Below, piece after piece: positions 39,198 to 50,395 of a stretch of 64,000 nucleotides of DNA. The stretch covers positions 1,240,001 through 1,304,000 of the forward strand of contig CP145414.1 of NCBI GenBank assembly GCA_036867785.1. The letters are read 5' to 3'. This DNA is from Plasmodiophora brassicae. Taxonomy: Eukaryota; Endomyxa: Phytomyxea; Phytomyxea; Plasmodiophorida. A model generated the notes under the pieces. It was given only the letters and a program-made list of their open reading frames with translations. It had not been told where the DNA came from and searched no databases. The first letter of the stretch is position 1; each line of letters begins with the position of its first letter. The position numbers and the translations under genes are program-made.

Positions 39198-40150
39198 ATG
39201 TCGGTATTGCGGGGCCTGCCACGAGTCGCTACACGCCTGGCAGGACTGGCGTACCAGCGGCCAGTTCTATCGCAGACCTTAGGTGCCTGCGTTGCCAGGC
39301 GAACCGTGGTGGACCCTTTGCGGTTGCCGCCCGAGATGAGAGGTGAGCATCCGCCGCCTGCTGACGACTCCGAATTCGAGGAGAGTCTGAACGTGCCGGA
39401 CGATTTCGTCCTCACTGCTGACAACGCCAAAGAGTTTTGCTCAACGAGCGGGAAACGGAGGCTAACAATTCGGCAACTGGGCCTGTTGGCATCCCAGATC
39501 ATGGAGCGACTCGAAGCCCATAATCGGAAGGTGGCGGACGCGTTGAAGTGCATGCTCGATATATACGAAGACGCCACTACGAATCAGGTTCTAATCGTCG
39601 CAAGGGAACGACAGACCGAGTGGAAGAGACACGTTATTCTCCAGTAAGTGTTTCGTCATGGTGCTAGGTCGCTGCTGAGTCCCGTTGGCGTAGGTTTGGC
39701 ACGAAGATGCTCGCTGCTGAGAGAAATTTCTGCCCGAAAGAATGCTTCAACGACATGGTCTTGGTATTCGCAGAAACGGCGGCTACATTTGCATCAAACA
39801 CCGACCACATCATTAAGATATTCTGTCCGAGGGTCCCATTGATCGGGGCCGAGCTCCAGCCACAGTGCACCGTTGCCGACAGGTACTTCGTCAAGCTAGG
39901 CGACAAGGACGTCGGCGTTCGCGTGATCCTGAAGACGGCTGAAGCAGAATGGGAGCGCAGTCCCCATTTCACAATTCGCCTCACCGACCGTCATGTTCGA
40001 TGCCCGCAGCTCCTCACTGTGATTCACGACATGGTCACCAAGGCTGAAGCGCGAGATCTGATCGTCCGGCAGATGCGGCGTCGGAATCGAGCTCGTCGAA
40101 AGATGCTCATACTCGATCCGGAAACGGATAGTAGTGATGTTAAAGAATAG
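39198..40150 (+). CDS. Hypothetical protein, possibly mitochondrial
   Basis: Two exons (39198-39643 and 39694-40150; GTAAGT donor, 50-nt intron) give 300 aa. The start MSVLRGLPRVATRLAGLAYQ resembles a mitochondrial presequence. It is followed by an acidic stretch (DDSEFEESLNVPDD) and a helical middle (LTIRQLGLLASQIMERLEAH). The second exon includes CPKECFNDMVLVFAETAATF and a basic region RRRNRARRKMLILDPE near the acidic C-terminus. No family recognised; a mitochondrial ribosome or assembly factor would fit, but this is a guess. Confidence 0.6.
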
Positions 40151-40442
40151 CAAGTGCTGCATTCAACCACCGCACGATCCCACCCGTTCGCTAAAGACAG
40201 GTGGGGCACTTCCTGCTCCGTCTGGCATCGTTGACGATGCTGTCGGATGGTCGGGTCACACTCCCAATGCGTCAAGTCGCACGAGATTTGGATACCGTTG
40301 CGTCATCGTGTGAGTGGTCCATGTGACCCACCCACACAGTGATGAGTCATGGTCGTGCATCAGATCCAGTGCCCGTCATTTCGTGGCTAGGGATGAGACT
40401 CGGTCCTCGCCAGTGTTAGAACAGCGCGTTAATCGATAAGCA

Positions 40443-40658
40443 ATGGGGCAAGTCGGCGTTATCAACATCATCCTGTGCTTCATCCTGCCGCCGTTGGCCG
40501 TCTTCCTGCAGCGCGGCTGCGGGTTCGACCTGTGCCTGTCGATCATTCTGTCCATCTTTTTCTGGGTGCCGGGCATTATCTACGCGCTCTGGATCAGCTG
40601 CTCGCCCGCCTGCGGAGGCGGCCGCACCACCGTCGGCTGCTGCTCCGAGGACGTCTAA
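40443..40658 (+). CDS. PMP3: Pmp3/RCI2 family plasma-membrane proteolipid
   Basis: A 71-aa intronless protein with two membrane helices. IILCFILPPLAVFLQRGCG and DLCLSIILSIFFWVPGIIYA match the UPF0057/Pmp3 signature (ILPPLGVFLxxGC, then NILLTxLGWIPGIIHALYI). Family members influence membrane potential and salt tolerance. A cysteine-rich tail (CSPACGGGRTTVGCC) is unusual and may be lipid-modified. Confidence 0.93.
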   Translation: MGQVGVINIILCFILPPLAVFLQRGCGFDLCLSIILSIFFWVPGIIYALWISCSPACGGGRTTVGCCSEDV

Positions 40659-40731
40659 CGTGATAAACGACGATCCATGTGATGGATGGCGAATCCCTCA
40701 TCGTCCGCGTCGCGCACAGGTGTGTTAGTGG

Positions 40732-41204
40732 ATGGATCGGCGGAGCGTGCGGGTCGGCGCTCGCGTCCAAATCGTCAAGAAATGCGATCAGCAGACCGGC
40801 AGGCTGACTGACGGCGTCGTCGAAGAGATACTGACGAACAAGCAGAGGCACCCGAGAGGTCGATGGAGTCGCCGGGTCACCGTTTGCCCACTGAATACCA
40901 GTGTGCCGTAGGTATCAAAGTACGCCTTCGCGATGGCACAGTTGGACGCGTTCAGAACATTCTCTCCGCTAGTGCTGATGAGCAAGCCAGTATATCTGCC
41001 GAACACTACACAGGGAACGAACGCAGCGCCCCATGTGCGGCACCATCGCTGGCCGACTGGATAACCACGGCGCATGTGTCCCGGCAACCCATTCTCGATG
41101 ACATCAAGATCGATGACGGCGGATGGGCGTGCCCCGCGTGCACATTCCATAACTCCATCTTCCTACCGTCATGTGAAATGTGTGGCACAGACCGCAATAT
41201 ATGA
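40732..41204 (+). CDS. DUF2196 (YwbE-like) protein with a RanBP2-type zinc finger
   Basis: Two exons (40732-40858 and 40912-41204) give 139 aa. The first part, VRVGARVQIVKKCDQQTGRL then GVVEEILTNKQRHPRG, joined to IKVRLRDGTVGRVQNIL, is the YwbE/DUF2196 pattern (about residues 5-65), known from bacteria and some eukaryotes. The C-terminus, GGWACPACTFHNSIFLPSCE then MCG, is a RanBP2/NZF zinc finger (W-x-C-x2-C...N...C-x2-C) that usually binds RNA or ubiquitin. The splice restores the HPRGIKVRL core, supporting the model. The fusion suggests a nucleic-acid or ubiquitin-linked role; function of DUF2196 is not known to me. Confidence 0.82.
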
Positions 41205-42058
41205 ACGGGCAACAGTGGCACCGTCCGCTCTGTGAGAACAAATGGACGTCAAAGAGTACTCCAATCTCTCTCTCGTCAAATAGTCCATTGAAGTTGGTTG
41301 GATGTTTCGAACATCCTGCACCGACAGCATTGCATCTCGAGACAGATCCTAGATAGCGAATACGAGCACGTAAGGATGCTGACGAATTGAAACGACCTCG
41401 ATATCTTCATCTGATCCCTTCTCGGAAAGATCCGGTCTGGCGTCTTGCACGATTCGTTCTTTTCCAGCTTCATGGCTATTTGCCTAATAACTTCTTCGGA
41501 ACGCCGCTGTTTAGACCCAACGCCTTTCTAATGGCCTGTATGACAGTCGACTAGAACGGCCTGCATCACATGGCATAAGGTAACTTAATCCCAAGAACAC
41601 CACACGTACATTGACGCTTAAATCGTCATTGAATGTTGTCCGTATATGTGCAAGGCAGTTCAATGGCAGTTTCTTGGAATTGCCCGCTCGAAATGCATCG
41701 TCGGTGACGACCAGAGGTCCTGCCCATAGCTTCCGCCGACATCGAGCAGCACCATATCTGGGACGCCCCTCCCTTATGGCCTTGAGAGGACACGAAACTT
41801 TGCCCTTCGCCATTGGTGAAATTCGTCAACCATCGAACGGGCAGACGACACGATGCTCGGCATGCGCCTTGGCATGCTTGTTGAGCGAGTTACGACTCGC
41901 AATCAGGCGTCCACAGACGGAGCGACTGTAACCCTGACGCTTAGGCAGCTTTCCCCTCAGGCATCGGCACGAGCCACGATTTGCACGCGGTGATCGAGCA
42001 GCGGCGGCACGGCGTCCGAGGGCCCGTCACTATTACAGTACAATCTGCAAACGGCCGG
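41205..42058. other. Intergenic, no supported gene
   Basis: Both strands have open frames of up to 106 codons at 41511-41931, but their composition is irregular and they overlap antisense. A weak FLYWCH-like or transposase-like reading on the minus strand could not be supported. A TCTCTCTC run lies near 41265. Promoter of the next gene probably lies at the right end. Confidence 0.3.
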
Positions 42059-43530
42059 ATGATGCGTCAGGTGGGTCGTGCCGAAGTTGCTCTGGGCGTG
42101 CTGTGGGCGACGCGTGCCGCGCTGGCCGTGTTCTCCACCGGGTTTGTGCATCCGGACGAATGGTTCCAGTCCGTCGAGGTCCTGATGGGCGGCGTACGGT
42201 CGTGGGAGTTCTCGTCGGACGCCCCGATCCGGTCGGTGGTGACCCCCGTCGTCGTATGTGCCGTCCCTTTGCTGGGGCGCCTGTTCGGAATCGAACTGTA
42301 TGGCAAACAGCTGTTTTATTCCATCCGTCTCACCATGCTGGCGTATTCGTTCGTCTTGGACTACGTTCTGTACCGGGTGTGCCGGGCGACGGGCCGCCCT
42401 CCTATCCCATATCTCATCTCGTTCGCCATGCTCTGGCCCGTTCTCGTCATTCAGATTCGTCCCTTCTCCAACTCAGTCGAGGCGATCTACCTCGGTTTTG
42501 CTCTGCTGGAGGCGATCCGTGGCCAATCGCCTGCGCTGTTCGGCTGCGCTTGTGCCGCTGGCATATTCAGTCGCATTACGTTTCCTGCGTTCGCGCTCCC
42601 TTCTGGTCTGTACCTTTTGTACCGATGGCGTCGTAGTCATGCGAACGTGGCCGTTGCTGCGTTCGCATTTGTAACGACTGTCATCGTTCACGTCGTGGCC
42701 GACTCCCTGTTCTTCGGAACGCTGACGTTGGAGCATGGGTGGCAGTCATCCACGTTGACGATATTGAACAACCTGAAGTACAACAGCAAGACCGAGAATT
42801 TGGCTCACCATGGGCTGCATCCACGTTGGACGCATGCTGTTGTCAATTTGCCATTGCTGTTCGGGCCCGCGGTCCTCCTGGGTGCCGGCTATGCAGTACG
42901 AAGAAGGCAGAAAGGCGGAGATGCACTCAGGACACTTGCGTTAGGGACGATCGTGAGTGGCACCATCGTGCTGTCAATATTCCCGCATCAAGAGCCGCGT
43001 TTCCTGCTTCCTCTGTCTGTTCCCGTCGCGATCCTCCTGGGAGACTTTCACGCTTCGATTGGCAAGTATTCGAAGGCCTTGATTGTCATCCATACCGTCA
43101 TCCTGACCGTTCTGTTTGGTGTCCTACACCAATCGGGAATTGTCCGCGTCTTGGTCGACAGCGGAAAGTGGGCGACTTGGTCCCAGGATAATTACAACGT
43201 ATCGAGGCCCGTCCTGACATTCTCGCGAACTTACATGCCACCGACCTGCCTGGCGGCGCCTTTCGCTACGGTTGAAGACGGTAAGTGGAGCCACCGTCAC
43301 TAACGATTGCGACAGTGCTCAGTCCTTCCGTAGTACGTGATATGCGAATCGATGAGGTTTTCAGGCATGTTCCCGAGTGCGGAATGTTGGCGCTGCCGGC
43401 ATCCGTCGCCACACCACCTGCAACATCGTATTCGCTGCTTGGCACCTACTGGGGTCACCTATCAACGGAGGACCTGCCTGCTTCTGCTCGGCAAGTTGCT
43501 CTCAACCTGTACGCTAAGAAATGTAGGTAA
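42059..43530 (+). CDS. PIGZ: GPI mannosyltransferase 4 (PIG-Z/Smp3, GT22)
   Basis: Two exons (42059-43280, GTAAGT donor; 43334-43530) give 472 aa. It is a polytopic ER enzyme adding the fourth mannose to the GPI anchor. Early GFVHPDEWFQSVEVLMGG carries the HPDE motif of GT22 enzymes, followed by WEF and RS...P elements. The central LNNLKYNSKTENLAHHGLHP then THAVVNLPLLFGP segment is specific to PIG-Z/Smp3 and separates it from PIG-B. PHQEPRFLLPLSVP is conserved. The second exon ends HLSTEDLPASA, like the animal C-terminus. Ten or more membrane helices are likely. It starts with two consecutive Met codons. Confidence 0.9.
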
Positions 43531-43778
43531 ACGCGACGAAGGTAGCGGGGTCGTTGGGACAGTCTCACGTAGAATACTTGCCGTCGAACAGTTGGACTCG
43601 TACTGATTCTCGAGGCGCACGGTGCGTTCAGTGTCGGCACAGCAGAGATCCCCCTGTGACCGGTTCCTGGTACGCACCGGGTACTTCGCCTCCTTGCGAT
43701 CACGGGCGGGGGGATCTGTGCTCAGTAATTGGGCGTTAGGCGTCGTCTGTACACACACTGGTGTATACGCCGGAGTTC

Positions 43779-46002
43779 ATGAGGATGCTGTCGGCATCAT
43801 CATTGTCGGCGTCGTCAGCGTTACTCGGGTCGGCACGACAGCAGGCAGCCAGTAGTACTGCCGTCGCAGATAACGAGGTCGCGCCTCACCATTTCACGGT
43901 CGCCATTCGTGTACGCCCGCCTGTCCCCCGCGAGCTAAACGGCCCTCGCCCATACCGAAGCATTGTCCAACTCGACAGGTACACGGTATTAGCTCTGTGG
44001 TACGGCTTCCTGCCTGACTTGTGTCGCTTCAGTGGCCGCCGCCAGATCTGTCTTCTCGAGGAGGCGTACGACGACACGGTCGTCTCCAAGCAGGTGTTCA
44101 CGTTCGATAACGTATTCGGGCCCGATGATGCTCAGGCGGACGTGTACGAGGGCACCGCCAAGGCGGCCGTTATGCGGACCCTTCAGGGATACAATGCCAG
44201 CGTCCTAGCCTATGGCCAGACAGGCACAGGCAAGACTTGGTCCATGGAGGGCGACACGCTTCTATCGAACGACCGGGACTCGAAGCATCGCGGCATCATC
44301 TCTCGTGCCACCCACCAGCTGTTTTCCTGTAGGAAACGTGTCTGATAGGTGACCGCGCCCTGACGCTCGTTCGTGCATAGACATTGAGGAGAACGCGAAC
44401 GGGAGCGGGTCGCAGTTCACCGTTCGCGCCAGCTACCTGCAGATCTACAATGAAGTCATCAAAGATCTGCTAGCCCCGTCGCGCGCTCCATTGCCGATTC
44501 GTGAAGATAAGAAAAAGGGGCTCTTCGTGGATGGGTTATCCGAATGGGTGGTCGCGTCGCCCAACGACGTCTACGGTCCGTCCCCGTTCCTGTATGACGA
44601 TCGGTGGCTTCCCTAACGACCCCTCAGATCTCATGAGGAGGGGCGCTGCAAGCCGGGCGACGAGCGCGACTCGGATCAATGCGATTTCGTCGAGATCGCA
44701 TGCCGTGTTCACGATTACCGTTGAACAGCTCGACCTGGACCAGTCCCGCAAGGGTGTGTCCATTGTCTCAGGCCTGTTGATGCATTGGACGCTGACGTTT
44801 TCTTGCAGTCGGTAAGCTAAACTTGATCGACCTCGCCGGATCGGAACGGGTTGGCATATCCGGATCCACTGGTCAACGACTGGAAGAATCGAAGAAGATC
44901 AATCAGTCACTATCAGCATTGGGCAACGTCATCTCAGCGCTAACCAGCAAGCAGCGCACCCACATACCGTATAGGGTTGGATATCACCTCTCGGGTCAGC
45001 GACGCCCTGTTCTAACGTCACGACATCCAGGATTCGAAGCTGACACGCATCCTCGAGGACTCGCTAGGCGGAAACTGCTGCACGACGAGTACGCTGGCCA
45101 TTGTTACGCCCGTTCTGTGATGGCAATTGTCACTTACCTGCGACGTCTGTAGTGCTGGCGTGCATCTCGCCTGCCTTGGATGCGTTCAGCGAATCGCTGT
45201 CCACGTTACAGTTTGCGAACCGCGCCAAGAACATCAGGAACCAGCCGTGTGTCAATGAGAACCTGGACGAGAAGGCGCTACTGAAGCGCTACGAGCGCGA
45301 GCTGTGCCGGTTGCGTCTGGAGCTCTCGAGTCGGTCGGCATCAAAACTGGTCAGCGATGTTCGGGAGCAACGCCGCGAGGCGGAACGCGACCAGCAAGCG
45401 ACCCAGGCCGACCTGGAACGGTTGCAGGCGTCGCTGGCGTCAGCGGATCGGGACCGTCGTGCGATGGAAGGACGTCTGCAATCGCTGACAGCGGCCAGTG
45501 ACGAGGGCGTCACGTCGATATCCAACGAGGAACAGATCGTCAGGTACCAGCAGCTTCTCATCAAGCAGCGCGACATCATGATCCAGCTGACGAATCGATT
45601 GAACGATCGGGACTCTGCGGTACGTTGTACCCGTCTTGCAAAGGCGTCGTTGCTGATGCCGCGGTGGAGATTCTGTCGTTGCAGGTCGAATTACAGAAAT
45701 ACGATAAGGAGCATCGGGCGATAGAGAACGCGTTGGACCAGAAGACGACGAACGTGAGGAGGCTGCAAGAGAACGCGTCGACGCCGCTGGTGGAGATGCT
45801 GAGGGCGGAGAACGCCATGCTCCGGAAACGCTGCGAGGAGAACGCAATGGTTGCCGAGAAGCTGGCGATACACCTAAAGGAACGCGCGGCGCTTCGCGTC
45901 ATCCTCGAGTCCAAGATCGCCTACCTTGTGGACCGGATTGACGAGGGTGTCAACAATGACTCCACAGACACGCCTGCCGGGTACAGTATTCTAGTTGGAT
46001 GA
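43779..46002 (+). CDS. Kinesin motor protein with N-terminal motor and coiled-coil tail
   Basis: Eight exons fit phase exactly: 43779-43978, 44033-44328, 44381-44575, 44628-44753, 44809-44975, 45031-45088, 45153-45619 and 45685-46002 (608 aa). The motor contains VAIRVRPP, the P-loop [15 protein letters not shown], switch [12 protein letters not shown], switch [11 protein letters not shown] and the [12 protein letters not shown] end. The neck is followed by predicted coiled coil ([34 protein letters not shown] region), a conserved-looking [19 protein letters not shown] block and a short tail. It moves cargo or organises microtubules; subfamily not determined. Splicing restores [18 protein letters not shown]. 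Confidence 0.93.
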
Positions 46003-47731
46003 GGTGCGTATCTATGTCCGATGCTAACGTGCTCTGTGAAGGACCAGACGCGAAGTCCGGATTCTGAAACGTCTCGTGCATGCCGCAGTTGCAGCGATAA
46101 AGTAGGACTGGATGGTCAGCAGTTCGCAGCACGACTCACCGTTCGTTTAGGCATTCTGATCTGGTGAACCAGACGGACGCATCTGACAAGTCGACTGCGG
46201 GGAACGGGTTCACGTCGGAACAGCCCGCGTCCCCGTAGCCAAGTATCCAGCCACATACACTCCTTTCGTCATGATCGCCCAATCGATTTGGATACGTTGA
46301 CGCTGTCCGCCAAACTTTGGCATCGCTTTCGCTATGACAGCCTTCGGGCACTTCTCCTTTTTGTCGACTTGCCCAGTGAACGCGCCTCTCTAGCCATCGA
46401 CGCACTGCTCAGTTGTCCCGTATTCGGCAACGGAGCGTTCCCGGCTGAGAACTTAATCTCCTCCAAGTACATGTCGTGCGTGATTGGGCACCAGCCGGCG
46501 CTTCGTGCTATTCAACGCTTCGATGCGAGTATTGACCCTGGCACCGTCCCTTCAATATGTTCCGTTGACGACTGGCCCATCAAAGTCTCGGTTTACCGCA
46601 ATCAGTGAACCGCGTCCGATTCACGGTACCTAGACTATGCTCAGCGGTTGAGACAGATTCCGTCGACATTCTGATGGCAGCATTGGAAGCGTTTCACGTT
46701 GATCAGAGGCCCTGGTTCATTCGTTTCCATTCATGTATGCATTGAAAGAGGACATGGTGCATGGCTTCCTCGTTGATATCCGCCGTATAAGTGTACTGTA
46801 CCTGGTAAATGCGGGTTCAATGCAGGACTGCCGGCGCGCAGAAGATGTGCCCACTGCGTGACCTTCGACATGACCCAGAAGAACTACATGACCCAGAGGA
46901 ACTACATGACCCAGAGGAATTACATGACCCAGAGGAAATACATGACCCAGAGGAAATACATGACCCAGAGGAACTACATGACCTAGAGGAACTACACGCT
47001 TATCTTGCCGCCGAATTGCGTTGACTTGTTGTTGAAAGCACCCCTCCCAGTAGGATTTCCGAACCTTTCATGATGCAAAACTTCGCACGAGTGGAGGGTA
47101 TTCTGGCTTGACAAGGCGTGTCGTGGAGGACGCGTGCGCCTTGTGGAGTTCATGCTTGGGCATCGATACTGGACAGACGTCGTCCCATCAGACGACTTGA
47201 TTACTTTTGCCGCTCGTGGCTAGGAACTGTACTCATTGACAGGCCCTGACGAAGGCCCAGTGGGAGAGAAGAGGCGTCCGATTGTTCAATACGACGATGT
47301 CATTCAGGACGGGGATCCCGTCCTGACCTATTTCCGTCTCATTGTCCAGCACCGCCTTCGAACTTCTGCAAGGTCAGCAGGACCGCGGTGAATTCCGCGA
47401 TTTCATTTTGGACATGTCGACTGATCCTGGCCTCCATCCGAAAGCTCGTCGTATTGCCGACGAAGCAGCGCAGTCCCTTTTCCGCTGATATTCCTCGTAC
47501 TCTAACACTAGGCCCTAGCGCAAGTGTTGACCCCTATTTTAATGTCTACGGACAGTTATTCACGAACGTTCGTGGAAAAACTGCTGACATTCATTCGATT
47601 CCGAGGTCAAGAGATTCCACTCGTACAAAGACGTGCAGCCTTTGTGCACAGTCGCGAACGGTTTCCAAAACTTTTACCAGAAAGGATCACCTGATCTGAA
47701 CAGTGGTATGCAGGTCCAGCGGCGGAGGACG
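46003..47731. other. Unresolved region, gene-like pieces and a minisatellite
   Basis: A plus-strand stretch at about 46288-46608 (LWHRFRYDSLRALLLFVDLP, then GAFPAENLISSKYMSCVIGH) has fair coding character. Others occur at about 47130-47390 (YWTDVVPSDDLITFAARG, VQYDDVIQDGDPVLTYFRL). Stops interrupt them, and no exon structure convinced me. They could be a decayed host gene or exons of a poorly conserved one. The 18-bp tandem repeat at 46869-46994 lies in between. Confidence 0.35.
46869..46994 (+). repeat. Minisatellite: seven copies of an 18-bp unit
   Basis: The unit CATGACCCAGAGGAACTA is repeated seven times with point differences. In one plus-strand frame it encodes HDPEEL/HDPEEI repeats within an open frame 46809-47024, so it may be translated. 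All differences fall in a few positions, which suggests recent expansion. Confidence 0.9.
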
Positions 47732-48217
47732 TTAGAATTCCTCAGACGCACGAACAGTAAGGACATCATATATGTCGTGCTTCGAACAGTAGTAGATCCT
47801 GGGCGTGCCAACTTGACTGCCTACATAACCGTTATCCGTGACCAGCACCTTCCCGTCTCTCAGTTTCAGCCACTGATAGGTACGCGGACTGTCGGGAAAG
47901 CAAAAGCCATTGAAACTCTCCCACAGAAACCTGAACGCAGCACAGGTACCGCTCCTTTCCAGCAGCTGGTCGAAAGCACTGCTAAGGGAGGCGTCTCCGG
48001 CTTCAACCATTCTCGAACCCTCACAACACAGCAGTTCCTCTTCGCCCAGTTCATCGCATTCGCAGCAAAGCTCACAATCGCAGTCAGATACGTCGGCCAA
48101 CATCGCCCAGATGTGGCTGTTGGGAACTTTCTTGCTCTGATTCCCATGAGCGCTGTCCTTTGGTGCGGCGCCAGATTGCTCCGGCGAGTCTGGGCGCTCA
48201 GCGGTGGGGCGATCCAT
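47732..48217 (-). CDS. Hypothetical protein (161 aa)
   Basis: An open frame from ATG 48217 (MDRPTAERPDSPEQSGAAPK). The polar N-terminus is followed by an acidic Cys-rich segment (DVSDCDCELCCECDELGEEE) and a more globular end (AAFRFLWESFNGFCFPD, TYQWLKLRDGKVLVTDNGY). The paired cysteines could bind metal. No family recognised. No signal peptide or membrane helix is visible. Confidence 0.45.
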   Translation of the reverse strand: MDRPTAERPDSPEQSGAAPKDSAHGNQSKKVPNSHIWAMLADVSDCDCELCCECDELGEEELLCCEGSRMVEAGDASLSSAFDQLLERSGTCAAFRFLWESFNGFCFPDSPRTYQWLKLRDGKVLVTDNGYVGSQVGTPRIYYCSKHDIYDVLTVRASEEF

Positions 48218-48698
48218 GTTGATAATGGCCAGTGCCGTGACGACTGCGGTGATGTCGGCCTCCTCAAGGACGTTACTCGGAACAACCGAACTGCAACTCG
48301 TGTGCGGTGAATGCGGACGGCGGCTGCGACCTCGGGCCGTGGCGGAGTGCGGGAATGGAAAGGAGGTCCCCTAATGTTCTCCGCGAACTTTCCACTAGCT
48401 GTCGTAGTCATTGGGGGATGGGTAGGACCAGATGACAGGTGTACGCCTGGTCTCCGTTACCAGGGGTTGATTGCAAGATCGAGCCACCGTTAGCTGGGAG
48501 ATGCGGTAAATCTCCCATTTTGAGTGATACAACACTGACGCGACGTAGAACCTATAATTATAGAAGTACCACTTAACTTTGCAACGCATTGTACACTTGG
48601 AAGAGGTTCCGCAGTCAGATCCACCTGAACGCCTCTGAGAATGTCGCAATGGGAATTCAGGCAGCGGGCAGCCTCTTGGCGCCCATTTCATGCATTGA

Positions 48699-49687
48699 AT
48701 GAATGGCTTCGAAGCTCTGCAACATCAAGGTCTCGCATTTCAACCCGTCGCTGACGAAGTACAACGACAACGCCAATATTGTCGAGGTCTAGGTGTACGC
48801 TTTAAGGGCAAGGACGGCAGATACTACACCCGCATGATACGGGCGAACAACTCCCTGCCAGATCTGTGTCCGATTCGTCATCATCTTCTTGCATTATGCA
48901 AAGCCGGTATCAAGAGGGCCGGGGTACCTGTTCCGTGCGTCGCTCAACGATCGCAAGGTGCCGATGTCTTATGCTGCGCTCAACAGTCGTGTCCAACGGG
49001 TCTGCGGCGTCACCGTTCGTGATCGCGCGCGCGCGATGGTGTCTGGGGAACGCACAAATTAAAACGGGGTGCAGCTTCGCTGTCTGGGGCCAGGCCGAAA
49101 TGGGCCCGCTTGCGAAGTCGGCACGCCATAAGAATCCCAAGGATGCTGCCATGTATCTGCAGGATTCGGATACCCAGTTGGAGCTGGCCAAGTTCGACCC
49201 TGAAATGCGGGCAGTCATTGATTTGATGCTGCAGTGGCGCCCCATCCACATCGAGAATCTGTCCCAAGCTGCAGCTCGTGCTGGAAAAAGGCGCGACGAG
49301 TACATCGCAGCGAAGATCATCGTGGATCCAGCCACCAACTTGGGCCCTCTTGAACAACTGAACGAGCTGCTGGCGACGAACGTCGCTCCTAATGTTGCAG
49401 CGAAACTGCAGCGCATCGTCGGCAGACCTCTTCTGGATGCCGTGAATGGTCGAGCGCTTCGCGCAGATCAAATCCGGAGAAGACGGCAGCGATATACCAT
49501 ATGTTGCATCAGTTGGAGATCCACGCGAACCCGATAGAGAAGCGCGGGCGGCTAATTTACCAGATCGGCCAAGGCGCCGAGGCGGCGCGATCGACGCGCC
49601 TTCTCGATCGGAGCTCCGCAAGAAGGAGCTGACTGGCGCTGACCGGATCAAGGTCATTCTCGACATTGCCAGAGCTCGGCGGTGTTG
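48699..49687 (+). mobile_element. Tyrosine-recombinase-like fossil (Crypton or DIRS-type)
   Basis: Segments on the plus strand carry parts of a tyrosine-recombinase catalytic domain: a KGKDGRYYTRMIRANNSLP then CPIRHHLLALCKAGIK stretch near 48805-48920, and an ARHKNPKDAAMYLQDS stretch (the H...Y part) near 49120-49170. A helical region of unknown type follows to about 49687. The reading frame is broken in at least a couple of places, so the copy is a fossil. No reverse transcriptase and no terminal repeats are visible, so Crypton versus DIRS-like origin cannot be settled. Confidence 0.45.
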
Positions 49688-50395
49688 AAACGTGCCAGCT
49701 AACCGAAGCGTGTCGAAATTTCAAGGTGACTAGTCTCGACCCGGCCGATCATCGGCTGTCTGAACAACCACTGCAATTCCTTGAGAAATGGAACCCGTTC
49801 CAGCATTCCCGGTTCGGCACAAAATGTTGCAAGGTACACAAGCTGTATGTCGATCCGCCCAAAATACGACCCGCAAACCACCTCTACCACCGCGATATGT
49901 CCGTACACGGTCACAGCAGGTGCGACACGTAATCCGCTGGTTGGATACAATACAATACGGATTACAGCGACCACATCCGCCCGCCGTAGACGCGACTCCA
50001 GAGTCCTGATGAACACTAACCCATGCTATTATTGCTTGTATCGTCGTGGATGGGAGATCGCAAAGCAGGTGCCTGTTAACCTTCAACGCCTCTGATGCTG
50101 AAGGTGGCTAACAGGGTCTTACGTTGCGACCTCCCATCCACCACCACCACAGGCAAATTATATCGTCACAGTGAACATCGTACCCACGATGTAGCTGCGA
50201 TGCTAGACGCACAACCCGATTGAGTTCATTTCTCGACAACGTCGACAAAACCACTGAGGTCTGAGGTCTGAGGTATGCGAGACGCCGAGACTGTATCAAT
50301 GGAAGTCCGTCGCGGACTCCGTCACGGCCTTGCCCTTGGCCAGATTGCGAGCACCGGGGACAGACGCCAGCTTCTGTGCGCCTGCGTAACACAAT
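49688..50395. other. Intergenic, no supported gene
   Basis: Short overlapping frames on both strands have no family pattern. An inverted pair AGGTGCCTGTTAACC.../...GGTGGCTAACAGGG-like occurs near 50070-50115. Promoter sequence for CMSS1 is expected at the right end. Confidence 0.3.

Noticed and set aside
41511-41931. Possible FLYWCH or transposase fragment
   Set aside because: No frame shows the full zinc-finger spacing; the similarity rests on a few residues.
47633-48310. 225-codon plus-strand frame
   Set aside because: It is antisense to the 47732-48217 gene, which has better composition; no family pattern on the plus strand.
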